From NCBI GenBank assembly GCA_013398955.1, contig VWPU01004168.1, positions 22,613-86,612 on the forward strand: DNA of 64,000 nt. Direction: 5' to 3'. Position numbers and translations under genes: made by a program. Shown piece after piece: positions 12,395 through 25,400 of this stretch. Within the stretch, counting starts at the first letter, position 1, and the number at the start of each line of letters is the position of its first letter. Under the pieces are notes generated by a model. That model was not told the origin of the DNA and did no database searches. It saw nothing but the letters and a program-made list of their open reading frames with translations. The DNA is from Callaeas wilsoni. Lineage: Eukaryota; Chordata; Aves; Passeriformes; Callaeidae.

Positions 12395-15212
12395 TCAAAA
12401 TCCTTGTATTTAACCTCTGTTTGAGCTTTCTATGAGATTATTTCAGTTTTAACAATGATACTGTTCAGAATTCAGAATGAAGAAATTCAGTAGCTGAATC
12501 TACCTGTTAGTCTCACCTACCTGGAATGAGCTGATTTGGGATCTTGATTGCTGTATACATCTTCCTTATCCTGATTTTTCACTTGTTAATTTAATGTCTC
12601 ATGTAATGTAAGGCTCTGAATACCAATGGTATCTCATTAACAGATTTTTTTTTCTTTCTTGTATGTTGTTTTGACCTTAGATCTGGTAACAGTGGGTCAC
12701 TACCTGTAATGAATAAATTGGAAGTCCAGAGTGTTGGCTGACAGATTCAACTAAAAAGCTAGGGTTAGAGTGATGAAGTAAAGGACACACTTCCTACTGT
12801 TATCTTGTTTTTCAGTGCTTAAAGTTTTCATTAGAGGTACCCAATTATTTCTTTCAGGTACAGCATTATGCAGTTGAATATATATATCTTATGGAACTAC
12901 TAATTTAATTTTAAAAATACCTATTAGCAACATCCGAAAAGAAGTAATTTAATGGATGGGTATCTGTTGTGCATGGTCACTGAATGAGAATGACCTTTAT
13001 CTATTGAAAACCAAAATATATCAATCTCTCCTACCCCTTTAAATTCAACTTGATGGTTTCTGTCTTTATTTAGTTTGCAGCCATATTACCTCATCCCAAG
13101 CTGGCAAGGCTGGGCCACCTGGGATCTCGTGGGCGCTTTGGGAAGTGTTGGTGATTCAGCACAGCAGCTGGCATGCTGCCTTCTGAGCCTCCATGGAAAA
13201 ATCCTTCACCACTGCACCTGGGCACCGTCTGTTGAAGGAGGTGGCATCTGTCAGATGAGGTATGAAACCGACCCTTGGAAAATCCAGGGTGTTTTCTCCA
13301 GATTGTTACACAGTGTTACACAGACAGTGTTCTACCTAAGCAATATTTAATGAATATTTCTCTTGAACTGCTGAAATGTAGATGAGCACGCTCATCAGTA
13401 GCTTCAGTACCTTCCACATTCAGGAGATTCGTAAATTAATAACAGTCCCATGGATGCATTAACTTATAACACATTTGAGGGTTTAACACTATTCCAGTAA
13501 GTATTGTTTAAATTGGGAGGATATAGATGGCAAAAATCTTTCTTTTCCTATATAACAAAAAGTGATTGAGCTAGGTTTAACTAATATGCTAGTAAACCCC
13601 AGCCAAAATTCCTCTTGTTTAACCAAGACAATATCCAAGGACTCAGACTTTAAAATGTGACTCCTAACTGAGCTGCTGTGAACAAATGGCATTAACAGGG
13701 AAAGGGGCTTCTTTTTGGCTATATTCAGTAGTGGGTGTGTGCTAAAAACATGAATGTCAACAACATATCCCACAGTGACTGTCACATCTTACTCTCCAGT
13801 TAGCTTTTGCAAATGCTGTGGGTTTTTGTTAGCAAAGATTTTGGTTTCTTGCTATGTTCTGTCAAGGCGAGAAGGACATTTCTGGTCTAGCCCCAGCCCC
13901 ATGGAGCTCCTGATGCACGCCTCAGTCTTCCTTTCCCTATGGGCTAGCTGGTGTAGGGCATAGTGGTTGCAGGGGGTCACAGGCAGCCCAGAGGAGAGGC
14001 AGTCCCTACAGCCACCCAAATATTTCCCTTCTCCCGGAAGTTCCTGCTGCTGTTAGGAACTGGGGAGACAAGAAGGGCAGAAGTGAGCTGGGGGAATGAC
14101 TGAAGCTTGTTTGGCCTCCCTGGCTCAGCTCCCTCTCCACTGGTGACTCCCTACATGAGCTTGGAAAAGCTTTGCACAGTGATAGGCACAGAACCACAGA
14201 GTGGCCAGCTACAGGGGCAGCCTCTCTGCAAGGCAGCAGTATTCTCTGCATGAGCCAACAGAGAAAAGAGGAATCTCCTCCATACCATGTACATTTTTCA
14301 GTTTGTTCCTGAAGTCCACACAACCAAGAAGTGGCATATTTTAGCTCAAAAGCTAGAATAGAGACAAAAAGTTAGGCAAGTGAAATAAAATCAAATTTAA
14401 CACATGGCAAAGGTGTTTCTGGTTTTAATTCAAGTTTTTTAAAGGATTGTCAGTTCTGCTGCGCAAATACAATGAGCTGATAGATTTAAAATACCTAAAT
14501 GGGCATAATCTGTGTGATCATGTATTTGAGGCAGATTCGTCTCACTTTCATCTGCTTGTCTAAGCCTGATGACTCCGGTGGAAATAATGCTCTGGACTTC
14601 GATCCAAAGTTTCTCCTGATACCTCTGTGACATTACTAGATTCTACCATGGCTTCTGAACTGCAGTCTGATGATCATTTTGTGGATAATACACCTCTAAC
14701 CCTACCTCTGCAGAAGGGGGTTGCATTATTCATTATTACTTGTCTCTAGCCAGTCCGAGTTCACAGTGATAAATCTAGCTTATAAGGCACTTACAAAGAT
14801 GGGTGTGGTGTGCTGATAGCATTCATGATTAAGTGCTTTCCTGTGTCAAATATAGCCTGTAATATACTACAAACAGGCAGTCGATTTTTATACAAACTGA
14901 TCTGGCTGCTATCAGACTCTGACATTTTATACTAATACTTAAAATAAATCTAGAAACAGGAAAGAAAGTACAGAATTATTGTTTTAAGCTAACTGTGAGG
15001 GCTTATCTTCAAAGTGACAGAGTTTCTATTGTATTTAAAGAAACTGGTCAGTATACTGGCATAAAGGTTAGAAGTACGCATGAAGCTGGAGTTAAGCTCC
15101 AGCCTCAGTTTTCACTTTTGATATAGACCCTCTAAGATGCTCTTTGTTCTAACATGAAGATTTTAAAACACTTTTGCTTTATTTTTTTCCAAGCTTGCCA
15201 ACTTTGCTTTAA
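12395..15212. other. Unique non-coding sequence
   Basis: No gene or repeat was recognised. A short perfect hairpin (7-bp stem gctggag/ctccagc) lies at 15084-15102, too small to assign a role. The part from 13850 to 14330 is somewhat more GC-rich. Confidence 0.4.
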
Positions 15213-15275
15213 AATCTACTCCTATTGAAATCACTGGGAGTTTTGCCATGCATTGTAAAAGGTTTGGGATGTGGC
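15213..15275. repeat. Fragment of an ancient amniote interspersed repeat (unassigned)
   Basis: The core at 15227-15247 (attgaaatcactgggagttt and following) matches a phrase that recurs in bird, crocodile and turtle genomes in old interspersed repeats. It also matches 21070-21090 in this window with only three mismatches over 21 bases. I cannot assign the family. The resemblance is short, so confidence is limited. Confidence 0.4.
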
Positions 15276-17326
15276 AGCATGTACTAAAATCTGTGTGATT
15301 TGTTGGAATACTTGGACAAGAGCTAAGGACATGTGAACTACCATCGTCAGTCTTTTCTTTCCACATCTTATTTCATGTAATTTTGCACGTCTTTTTGAGT
15401 TTCCAGGTTTGATGGCTAAGAAAATGCTAAAAGTTGGGTCCCCCTGAAAATGAGGAGGACAATTTTCTATCTGAAAGTGCTCACCTTAATGTATTTTAAG
15501 GAGTTGGCACTTCATTATATGTAAGGACTAGTGAGACACATGACCCAAAATCAAGCTGAAAACAAAACTGATTGAGTATAAAATATTTTAATGAAGGTCA
15601 TAAAGTGGTCATCTGCTAAACAGAGGGCACATTTCTCGAACAATCATGTTTGAGATTTAGACCATCTTGAGGCTACTTTCACTGCCAGGCTGTTTCCATG
15701 AGCCTGACTGAGACTGAGCTTGTCAGTGATCTGTGCAACACACACCCATGGTCACACCAGGCTTGGCTCCAGATGCGGTGTGCTAAGGGAAAGGTGGATC
15801 ACACACTGTGATGTGATCTGAGCTTCCTTTCCCACAGCCTGGACAGATCAGGTGTGACATTACAGAGCCTGGAAGATTTCTTGAGTCTGGCTCATGATAA
15901 GCACAATACGGGGTTAGGAGTTTGAGCTCCACCTGGGCAAAAAGGCAATGGTATGGAATTCTGAATCAGGACCAGGAGACAGCGTTGCCCATCATGAGCC
16001 TGTTCTCAGGTCTGATGATAACTTTGTAGCATAGATGTTTCTTTTGTCATTTTGTATAGAAGGGAAAATTACTAACTGTGACATGTCAACGTCAAATTCT
16101 AGGTATAAGGAAATGTGACACTAACGCAAAATAATGGAGATATAAAATTTAGGAGCTTCTTTGAAATGTGAAAATTTGGGGTCTTGAAAGAATGGAGTGA
16201 CACACTGCTCGTGAGACATGTAGGATCCTAAAAAGTCTATTGAATTTATGCATAATGACTTTTTCTTATTACTGTTACCATATATTGCAACTCTTCTCGT
16301 AGGCCCTAAACCTATGAAACATCACCAGGGAACAACTTAAACGCAAGAGAAATCACATTATTAGGATTGCTTGTATGTGCAAGGTTGCTCATTAGTTTAC
16401 ATGTCCGTGCTTACAGCAAGAAAATCCAAACTCCAACACTTTTTTGGCATCTTGATTATTCTTTTGGGTGGATATTATCAGATGGAAATCATTTTTGGCT
16501 CCAACTGACTAGCCTGAAAATCAAACTCAAATTATTATTACTTTTTTTAATTAGCGTAAAACTTTTTGAGTCAATACACATAAGTGACGTTGTATAAGTG
16601 ACGTTGTATGTGTGGGGTGAGTGGCTGATGAAGAAATAAAGCTTTTCTAAGGCATGTGTGAGAACATTTTTTAAATTAGAAATTAGAGCATACATTCCAC
16701 CAGTTTAATTATCCAACACATAAAATGCTGTTACTACAGCCTTTGACTTTCTGAAGCCATCTGAATAATTAAAATAATTTTAAGCTAATAGAAAGAAAGG
16801 AAAATATTTTTAGTGCAAGTCCATTTGTTTCTTCTTGCTGACCAGTGTTCTAATCGAGGTTAGAAGTGGGATTTGTGTGTAATTGGTCATTTTAGTAGAG
16901 CAACACTTGCATCCTCAAAGGTAGAAATTATTTCCCGAAAAATTATATTAAACAGTATTAAAATGGTTGCAAAAATCACATTCCTGTTCCTGGAGCGTGG
17001 AAGTTTGGTGAGTCCTTTTAATAGGCTCTGTTTAACACACTATGATGGCAAGGGGTGAGGCAAAATTGAAGGAAAAAATGCCTGACTGACAGCACCCCAC
17101 CCAGATAAGGCCACTGCTTAGAGAAACTTGGGAATGTCTCAATGCAAGTGCTGTGCCAGGAACACACGCTCCGCTGCATCCAGGAGTGATTTTCAATCAC
17201 CCAGCTCTTAAAGAGGTCAGCAGTAGCAACAGCCTGCAGGCTTGTTCTCTCCTCTCAACACAGGAAAGACTCATGCCCCTCCTGAATCTGATTTCGCTCC
17301 TTTTTCTTGCAACCTCTACCTTATTT
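15276..17326. other. Unique AT-rich sequence with a small tandem duplication
   Basis: No gene was recognised. The interval holds the 14-bp tandem duplication at 16581-16608 described separately. Confidence 0.4.
16581..16608. repeat. Perfect 14-bp tandem duplication (taagtgacgttgta x2)
   Basis: Two exact head-to-tail copies, each containing tgacgt, the half-site bound by CREB/ATF-type bZIP proteins. Exact identity suggests recent slippage. Regulatory meaning is speculative. Confidence 0.8.
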
Positions 17327-18060
17327 ATAGAACCACAGAATAATTTAGATTGGAAAGGACCCCTGAAGGTCATCCAGTCCCACCCTTTGCTCTTGACAAG
17401 GCTGATTTAAAAGCCAGATGTGTTTATTCATGGTCTCGCCTCATCAGGTTTTGAAAGTATCTGAGGGTGGAGATTCCCCCACCTCTCTAGCTGGGTTTAA
17501 CCACTCTTACTCCAATTTTTTTTTCTCCTTATCCGTGCTGAAAATTTCCCTGGATGCAAGTTGTGGCCATTGCCTATTGCCCTTTGGCTGCACATCTCTG
17601 AGACAAGTCTGACTCCCCCCAGTCCTTTCAGCAGCTGAAGATATTCGTCTCCACCACCAGCCTTTCCTTCTCCATACGAGCAACCTCGGTTTCCTCAGCT
17701 CTCCTTGCACGTCATGCCCCACAGCCTTGGTGCTGCTCCACTGGCCGTGGTCTAACACCTTAATGCCTTTTACTGGGAAGCCCAAGAGTGGCCATGACAG
17801 AGTACTCCAAACGTGGCCTCACTGGACGGAGCAGCTGTTGGCTGCTCTCTGCCAAGGGAGCCTGGCATGTTTTAGCTTCCATTGCCTCAAGGGCGCACTG
17901 GTGACTCATCTTCAGCAAGTTCACCTCAGGTCCTGCTCTGCAGAGCTGCTCGCCCTCCCAGGCAACCTCCACTTTGCATTGCTGCAGGGGCTTCTTCTGT
18001 CCCACATGAAGGACCTTGCATCTGTTCTGATGGAATTTATGAAGTTGCTATCAGCCAGAA
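17327..18060 (-). mobile_element. CR1 LINE, about 730 bp, minus strand
   Basis: In plus-strand reading the element opens with the reverse complement of the CR1 tail (tagaaccacagaataattta, then ggaaaggacccctgaaggtc and atccagtcccaccctttgct). It continues through the C-terminal ORF2 region, with landmarks gagtactccaaacgtggcct (17801), ctctgcagagctgctc (17937), and the block around 18000-18045 that in intact CR1 encodes part of the reverse-transcriptase tail. Many stops and frameshifts are present, so it is dead. The far end is approximate because similarity fades near 18060. Confidence 0.88.
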
Positions 18061-18619
18061 AGGATAAATGGTGTATATCAGCAAATCTGTCATACTTTCC
18101 TCCACGAGATCTTTCCTATCTGTCTGTCTTTGAGTTTTAGCTTTCCGACTTTTGTCAGAAGCCCATGGACAAGTAACTAGCTTGCATCTCTTAAATGTGG
18201 CTCTGCACCACAGAACCTCTGTGCTTTATAACACTTTTTACTGCCTATATATAGTCTTGGACAGGATTTATCAGGTCCTTCACAGATGAGGGTAGGTCTA
18301 ACTCCCTCAGATGAGCACACTACCCTGTTTTAGGCCAAAAAGCAGCAGAGAGGACTGCAAACGATTGTCTCACTGGCCAAAATGAAGAAAAAAAACAATG
18401 AACAGAAAAGGCACAAACTTAATTAAGCTATTTTAAAGCCTCTGGAGAAAATATTCAATAATTAGGGAAAATTTACAAAAGAAACACAAAAAAAGAAAAA
18501 CCCAACCAAAACCTGAGGAATATCATATAAGAATTGGCATACAAGAAATTAGCGTATGAGATGTTGCCACCAGAATGTATCAGTTAGCTCACCCTGACCT
18601 TTCTTCTATGGAAATGCCA
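18061..18619. other. Spacer between two CR1 copies, nothing recognised
   Basis: AT-rich sequence separating the minus-strand CR1 on the left from the plus-strand CR1 tail on the right. An A-rich patch lies near 18385-18505. No gene was seen. Confidence 0.4.
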
Positions 18620-18772
18620 ATGCCCCATCCCTGGAAGTGTTCAAGGCCAGGCTGAATGAGGCTTTGAGCAATCTGGTCTAGTGGAAGGTGTCCCTGCCCA
18701 TGGCAGGGGGAGTTGGAAGTACAAGATATTGAAGGCGCCTTTCAATCCAAACCAGTCTATGATTCTGTGGTG
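18620..18772 (+). mobile_element. CR1 LINE 3' tail, plus strand
   Basis: Starts inside the CR1 block at ccccatccctggaagtgttc, continues gagcaatctggtctagtgga (18668) and aggtgtccctgcccatggca, and ends with accagtctatgattctgtgg. It is strongly 5'-truncated and non-coding. It shares the same diagnostic tail as the copy at 12057-12394, so both belong to the same or closely related CR1 subfamilies. Confidence 0.9.
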
Positions 18773-20699
18773 GTATGGCATGTCATAAACAGGACCTTAT
18801 TTCTGCTCTTGAAAGTGGGAAAGAGTGTAACAGCAGCTTTTTCTCCTGCTGGAAAACAAGAGAAATTTCTGGACACACGTGCATAAGAAATAAAGAAACA
18901 TTCATTATCTGGGAGTGTGTTCTTTTTATCACAGGTGGCAGAAAAAGAACCTCAGAGGACTGAATTTTACACTGAATTCCATGTCTCCCATTCTGGTGAT
19001 AGTATTCAGGAGAATGCTAAAGGAGCCTATTGAGAAGGCAGGACTTTGAGGAAAACCAGGACATTTACACACCTGATGGAAGTTCTGCCAGGCTTGTCCC
19101 TGGTGAATAGATAGTGGTTAGCCACAGACTGTGTATCAAACAGCTGAATATATAGTCCACAATCTCTTAAAAACTTAATTTAGGTCCTAAACTTTTAAGC
19201 AAATCTTATATAATTTGTGTTAAACGCTTAGCTTTTCACTTGAAATCCCAAAATGGTCCCTTGCTGCCTCTTCACATGTGATTATGTATATTTTTTATGC
19301 AGTATTCATAAAATATATTTGAGATTTTTTGAAGACTTTAAAAAAGCTAGATTGTCATTTCTTGTGTCAGCAAACCATGATCGCTATCCTAATTAGAAAA
19401 GGACCGATAATCATATTAAAATCTGTGAGAGCTCTACTGCAGAATTCACCTGGGACAGATTCAGTGTCTAAATTATAACTAAATTTTTGCATGGTCAAAT
19501 AAAAGAGGCAAGCAGAGATGCAATGGCTCCCTCCATCATAATTATTTGAATGGCCATGTGTTCATCCTGCAGGAGCAGGAGAGAAACATGGGAAGGGCAT
19601 GAAATCCAGATGTCCTTTGTTCATGGCACTGTGAGGAAGAAACTTGAGAAAGCCTCATTGCCTGACTAATGGCAGACCACTATGGCATCGAATTTGGAGT
19701 GAAATTGAAAATGTAGCTTCTGACAGCAGCAAAGATGGCCAAAGGCATTGGCAGGGCTCAGGGGTCAGACTCAGAGGTGACAGACTGATCTGATTTCTGG
19801 GATTTGACAAAAACAACACATCTGGTTTAAAAAACAAAACAAAACAAAACAGAAACTTATGTGAGGAAAAAAAGATGGCTTGGAGTGTCTGAAAGGCCTT
19901 TGCCAGACACTCTCACTCAGCAGTGCAGTTCTCACTGTTCTGGATCACTTCTTTGCTGTTTATCTTGAGTAAAGCCCTTTGTAATTAAGTTAATACTGAT
20001 TTAATCATGACAATCATAGCTGGTAGATATCCAAGGAAATGATAACAAAAATTAAGCAGTGTGCAGATCGCATCTATGACAAGAGATTGAAGAATAAAAG
20101 AGTACTGCAGGGCCAGGCCATACTGCAGTTTTCCTTTTGAAACTGCTGTTGAAAACAAAACCAAACAAGCCAGAAAGCTAGGGCTGCTTCTTCTGTAAGA
20201 TTTTGTGCAATATACTTGGACTAGTTTGTTAACACAATCCCATGAAGAGGTAAGGATTTGACAGCCATGTTATTACAGCACAGCTTGGCTGAGAGGTTGT
20301 GGGAGACGCACTCATTGTGTGTTAGGTCATTTGTGTTCATTAGCAAGTGCAAAGTCATCAAAGTCATGTTTGCCTTCTGCTAAGTGGAGCTGCAGCTCTC
20401 TCACCTGGACTCAGCATCATTCAGATATGCAGCAAGGTTGTCCCATCTAACACCTCACCTTCTAAAGAAAATGGGTTGGGATCATGAGGCATTAGGCACA
20501 GCTACGCTGTTTCCTCAGGTTTTTTAATTACCTGGCGAGCCTTCTGCCCAACAGTAGCAGTGGATTGGAGGAGTCTTGGGGGCAGGTGGTGGAGCCACTA
20601 CCTGCAGTGCCAGTACAATACTTCATCAGGCTTAGGTCTCCATCCCTAGACTGGAGCTTGCTTAGATAAGGTAGCCAGTGCTAGCAGAGGAAAACCCTT
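18773..20699. other. Unique non-coding sequence
   Basis: No gene or transposon was recognised. It includes a short (AAAAC)n run at 19829-19850. Confidence 0.4.
19829..19850. repeat. (AAAAC)n simple repeat
   Basis: About four units of aaaac in a row, directly readable. No functional implication. Confidence 0.85.
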
Positions 20700-21045
20700 T
20701 AGCATGATTCATGTGTTACCTGAAACAATGTCACAGCACAGTTTCAGATTAGAAAATGTAATTACCCTGATCAGTTGTTTACAAAGAAATTGTTTGAAGC
20801 TTTCCAAAGACATTGTTTGCCATCAGGGCAGTATCACTTCCATTGTGTGTTTTGTGTACTGGCCTGATAGATAATGATGGGAGCTCCCAGAAAATGACTC
20901 TCCCTCAGAGCATCAAAGTTTTTGTAGCATTTGTAACCCAGCTACAGACTCTCATGCAAGATGCAAAATGAACAAGTCTTTAAATCTGTGACTATTAAGC
21001 TCATTATGTTTCAATTTGAAAATTGGACACTCATTTTTCAAAGAT
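20700..21045. promoter_or_regulatory. Possible conserved non-coding element
   Basis: A repeat-free block with SOX-like sites (aacaatg near 20724, cattgtttgcc near 20811), a forkhead-like tgtttac at 20777, and gata motifs near 20865. Such motif mixes also arise by chance in AT-rich DNA. The call rests on the general look of the sequence and no alignment was possible. Confidence 0.2.
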
Positions 21046-21115
21046 TTATGGCCTTATCCTGAACACACTGAAATCAATGGAAGTTTTGTCCTTGGCTTCA
21101 TCTGGAACAAGATAG
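21046..21115. repeat. Fragment of an ancient amniote interspersed repeat (unassigned)
   Basis: The block around gaaatcaatggaagttttgt (21070) matches the same old repeat phrase as 15227-15247, with flanking ggccttatcctgaac that also fits the family as I remember it. It is probably tens of millions of years old and non-functional. The family name is not assigned. Confidence 0.4.
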
Positions 21116-24100
21116 AGTTCTTGTGATGTAATGTTTGATCTCCAAGCAATGGCTTCAAGAAATAACTAGATCTGAGTAGTTATCGAGATCACTTAGAGCT
21201 AATCAGATATAAACTCTACAATTTTGAGGAAAAGAATGAGAGTGCCAGAAATTCAGGGCCACTGAATGCCACAGGAAGACAGAGTGGAGAGCATTTCTGT
21301 GCTGAAAAAATTTAAATCACAGTCAGAACCATTCTAAGCTGGCTCAGGCTGGAAAACCCATGGCTGACTTGCAGAGCTGAGCAGCTCTGAAGGACTGCCA
21401 TTTAATTTTAAATTGCGGTTCAAAACTGGTGCTGAGCTTAAATGTTACTTCACCCTGGGGTCAATATAAGAGTCAAATCTCTCACCAGTTATAATCTGGA
21501 AGTAAAATCTGTTTGGAAACATTTGAATGCTGGGGATTGCTATGTTTGAACACAGATAGATTCAGACTTTCTTTTTTTCCTTCTTCACATTAATGTAAGG
21601 CTGCTGGGAGTGGGGATAGGGGGAATTGGCAGTAACTCTGCTGCATTGATTTTCTGGAATGGGAAATTTTTCTACATGGGAGGAGCTTTGTAAATTAATT
21701 AACCAAACACAGTGACAAGAGCAGTAGAACACAAAGGTGAAGAAAACATCCTTAACTGTGATTTAACATGGCTGATTTCACAAGTATGTGGCCACATTCT
21801 GCACTGACTTCTAGTGCTTTATAAACATGCCTTTTGAACTTCATCCTGTCCTTGTATAGACGGACCCTGGCTGCCCTTAGTCTCTAAAGATGCTTGAAAA
21901 CAGCAAGTCTAGCACATGAAAGATTTTATGATATTTAATTCACTGTTTTTCAGCTATTATAGAGGAGTGTCAGGTATGTGCAAAATGTATTGGTTTTGAT
22001 TGAAGGGATAATTTTACTGTGAAAGATATACTGAATGCAGCATGTGCTGCTCAGAAACCCAGCTGAGCTGAGTTAGCTCAAACTGCCAGCAAGCTGGTTT
22101 GCTATCCAGTGACAAAACTAGATTGCTTTGTTTCCTCTTGCTATGGTGCTGGTGGCTAATTGCATGCCCTGCATCAATTTGATGTGACATAAAGATGGAG
22201 CAGGAATTCATACTTGTAAAATCTGGGATTCAAACCTGAAAATAGTTAGTCTGGGAGACAAGTCCAGAGAAATCTTTCTGTATGGCATTTAATAACTATT
22301 ACTTTTCAAGGGTGAGGGACATCTATAGTAATCTTTTACCTCTGCCAGCAAAAGAAGGAGTAGTTTCAGTTTGCTTTGAAAGCCACCAGACTCCCTGTTC
22401 CTGTGCAGAGGTCTAGAGAGCTGCCAGAACCACAGAGGTAGCCTCCTGACATCTGTAAGCAGTGACTTCAAAGATCTCCTCCCCTTACACACACCCCTTA
22501 CCCCCACTTCACTCTACCTTCCTCCTCCTCCTCCTCCAAGCTGCCTCCAGTGGGTTCCTTGCTGGAGGCTATGGCAGAAGGAAAAGGCAGATCCTTGTTT
22601 TAATCACCCTTAGAGTCTGGGAGAGCTACCGATACCCCACCGTTACCCCTTGTGTCAGAGATCTGCCCCATGAAGACGGCTCCTGTTGGAATTAATGACA
22701 ATTAAATGTTGGCTGCAATTCATGACACTGGTTTTACAAATCCAGAGCTAGGTCTCACCTTCTCCGCAGTAGGGGTGTGGAGATCTCTCAGCTGGCACTC
22801 CTGATGCCACTCTGATGTTGATTCTGTCATCAGCCTTCCACTCATTTTTGGTAATCAGATCACAGCATTTTCACGTACTTAGGTTGTCAGTAGGGAAGCA
22901 GTTCTTGTCTCCCTGTGCTCGTGACAGCATTGCATAAAGCCACTTCCTACACACAGCATAATGAACCGGAATTTCTCCTCCTACAGAAGGCCATATCCTC
23001 CCTCCAGCTGTACACATAGAGTCAGGACTTGTAAACATATGCTAACCCATGGCCTCACACAGTGCTATTACTCCTGGTCTCTGTTGGAAATAGCCATCCA
23101 GACGGAACCATTCGTGAAATCCAGATTTCGCTTTTCAAGTGTGCAGTAGCTTTCCAGTATTCCAAAAAGAAGATTTCTTTGGAAGGGGGCAGGATAAAAT
23201 TCTTGAAGAATTGAACCCATTGATCTGAGTTATTTCTCCCATTCCCAGAACAGCATAGAGACAGTCAATAGACCACATACAGGTATGAGTTTAGCAGGAA
23301 TATCCAAGTGGTTGCAGCACTGGAAGACACTGAAAATGTGAAGGGGTCTGAAAAACTGGTATTTAATGCACTGATCTTTGGAGCCTTCACAATGAGCATT
23401 GTTAGATATAGGATCTGCTAAACAATGAGTCCTTGATAGGACATAATACCTATTCAGAAGCTCAGCTTTGCACACTTGCTCTTAAAACATCCTTAGCTCA
23501 ACTTAAATTTACCTTTGTTACACACAATGCACATGTGACAGACGGTTGCATTCATTCATCTACTTTATTTAGATCTTTGACAGGCTTACCTACTCTCTGC
23601 TGTAAAGCTGGGATTCTTATGGGTTCCTGACTCAATGTTATTGCTAATTAGTACCTTTTGAAATTGTCACTGTCAGATGCTTCAGGTGACACTGAAATAA
23701 CATTGATGTAAAGTTAGAAACTTGGAGGTCTGTGAGCAAAACCTGATTCTGCCTAATTGCCTTCTGTGCTTACCTTATATTCCCTGCTTGGACAGTTTCT
23801 CCTTTTGAATAAGAAATGTAATTTCCAGCACATACCGTACTTCATCTACCAGCCAGAACAGACCCAAAAGTACTGCTTGTTGTTAGCAATCATTTGAGCA
23901 CCTCCTATTACCTCAGGCTGGCAGCCAAGCTGGCAGGTCTGGGAAAGGTATGACAATCCAGGATGCAGTATCCTGACTGTACATGATGTACTCTGCCAGC
24001 CAAGCAGAGGCTTTCAGTAGCGAGAGGCATTCCTCTAGTATGACAGTAAATGACAGGGACAAAAAAATGGTTAAGTTTTTCCCCAGAAACACTCTGTTCT

Positions 24101-24859
24101 GCTTTAGATTCTTAACCAGGAACTGACTTGTAAACAAAGCTGCTTTTATAAGCTTGCCTACTCTTTCAAAATTTGTCAGTAGCTCCTACAAACACCTGAA
24201 CAAAAGTGACCATTTGAAAATACGTAAACATTTAAATTATCATAAATTGAAAAAAGGAAATGTCAGGGCTTCAAAACCTATAAAAATATGTTTTTGCATT
24301 TGTTCAGCTGATTTTAGAAGAGTTGTTAACTATTTCCTAGATCTAAAGAAAAATTTGAAAATTGTGATGATGTTTGTATAAAATGCGTGCTTAAATTATA
24401 GCTGTTTATAGCAGTTTCTGGAGACTCTCAACTGGAAAAATATTTTCTGGAGCAAATCCAGTGTGGCCAGACAGTCCCTTGCAGTAGCTAAGGTTTTAAT
24501 TAGAGGTAAACACTACTTAGCTCATCTGATACAAACTCTTCCCAGGAGCTAAGCAGTTCACGATTCAGATTTCTGTCTGCCACTGTAAAGTGCAGTGTTA
24601 ATGGGGGAAAGAAGGAGGAGAGGAAAGGAACGGCTGCTAAACTTACAAGGTCATTCCTATCCTTTGGACAAGCCTGTTCTTGCTTCCCTAAGAAGACGGT
24701 TTGCATATTAGCTGAAGCAGGAATGCCAAGCCAACGTTTCAAGGAGGGGAACTTATGCAGTAGAAGTAATTGCTGGTGTGGTTGGCCAAGTGACCATCAG
24801 AGTGGTCGGAAAAGCTCTTCAGGGTGATTGTGATTTTGATCAAGTACAAGGGTGAGGAG
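21116..24859. other. Unique non-coding sequence
   Basis: No gene or transposon was recognised. A (TCC)n run lies at 22520-22537. Open frames of 60-80 codons on both strands show no family resemblance. Confidence 0.4.
22520..22537. repeat. (TCC)n simple repeat
   Basis: Six cct/tcc units inside a longer pyrimidine-rich tract at about 22485-22540. Purine-pyrimidine asymmetry is evident. No further meaning is claimed. Confidence 0.8.
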
Positions 24860-25395
24860 GAAATAATGCATTTGCCTATGTTCATTGTTTAACGGTTAAT
24901 AGAATAGATGGAAATTAAAAGTAGAAGCTCTGGAATCTCCTGGAAGCAAATTTTAAGACATATGGAAATGAGAATCTTTGCTCAAAATTTGAGCAGACGA
25001 GATTTCACTCACGGCACTTGGGAGCCCACTCGTTGCTCCCATTCACTGCTAATTTAGGTGCTGTGGTAGAGAGACAGACCAGCCCAAATTTTACAGCTAT
25101 TGCTAGTCCTTTCATAACTCCCCCTCATCCCTCCCCTTCTGCAGTGCTTTAAAATGACATTGGATATTTATGGTGTTGATAGTGAAAAATATAGGCCTGC
25201 CTTTTAAATGGCCATCACTTTCTGTCACCAGGCAGCCTTACTATCTGTGATTGAAGAGGGTGAAAATCATTGGCATGTAAATAAGGTGCTTGGCGAGGTG
25301 GCAGACGAACGGGCTGTGGATTGACATGCACAGCCATCAAGGGGGAGCCAGCGTCAGACACCCTGGCTTGTCAAATTTGCTTGGAAGGCTCAAAA
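24860..25395. promoter_or_regulatory. Possible conserved non-coding element / enhancer
   Basis: A repeat-free stretch immediately left of a CR1. It includes an octamer/POU-like atgcat (24868), forkhead-like gtaaataa near 25277, a SRF/MEF2-like ttaaatgg (25204), and several retained CpGs (around 25305-25350) in otherwise CpG-poor DNA. The mix of AT-rich motif clusters with retained CpGs resembles vertebrate developmental enhancers. This is pattern judgement only. Confidence 0.3.
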
Positions 25396-25400
25396 TCAAC

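Noticed and set aside
23661..23720. acattgatgtaaa-type phrase resembling an old amniote repeat
   Set aside because: The match is too short to separate from chance.
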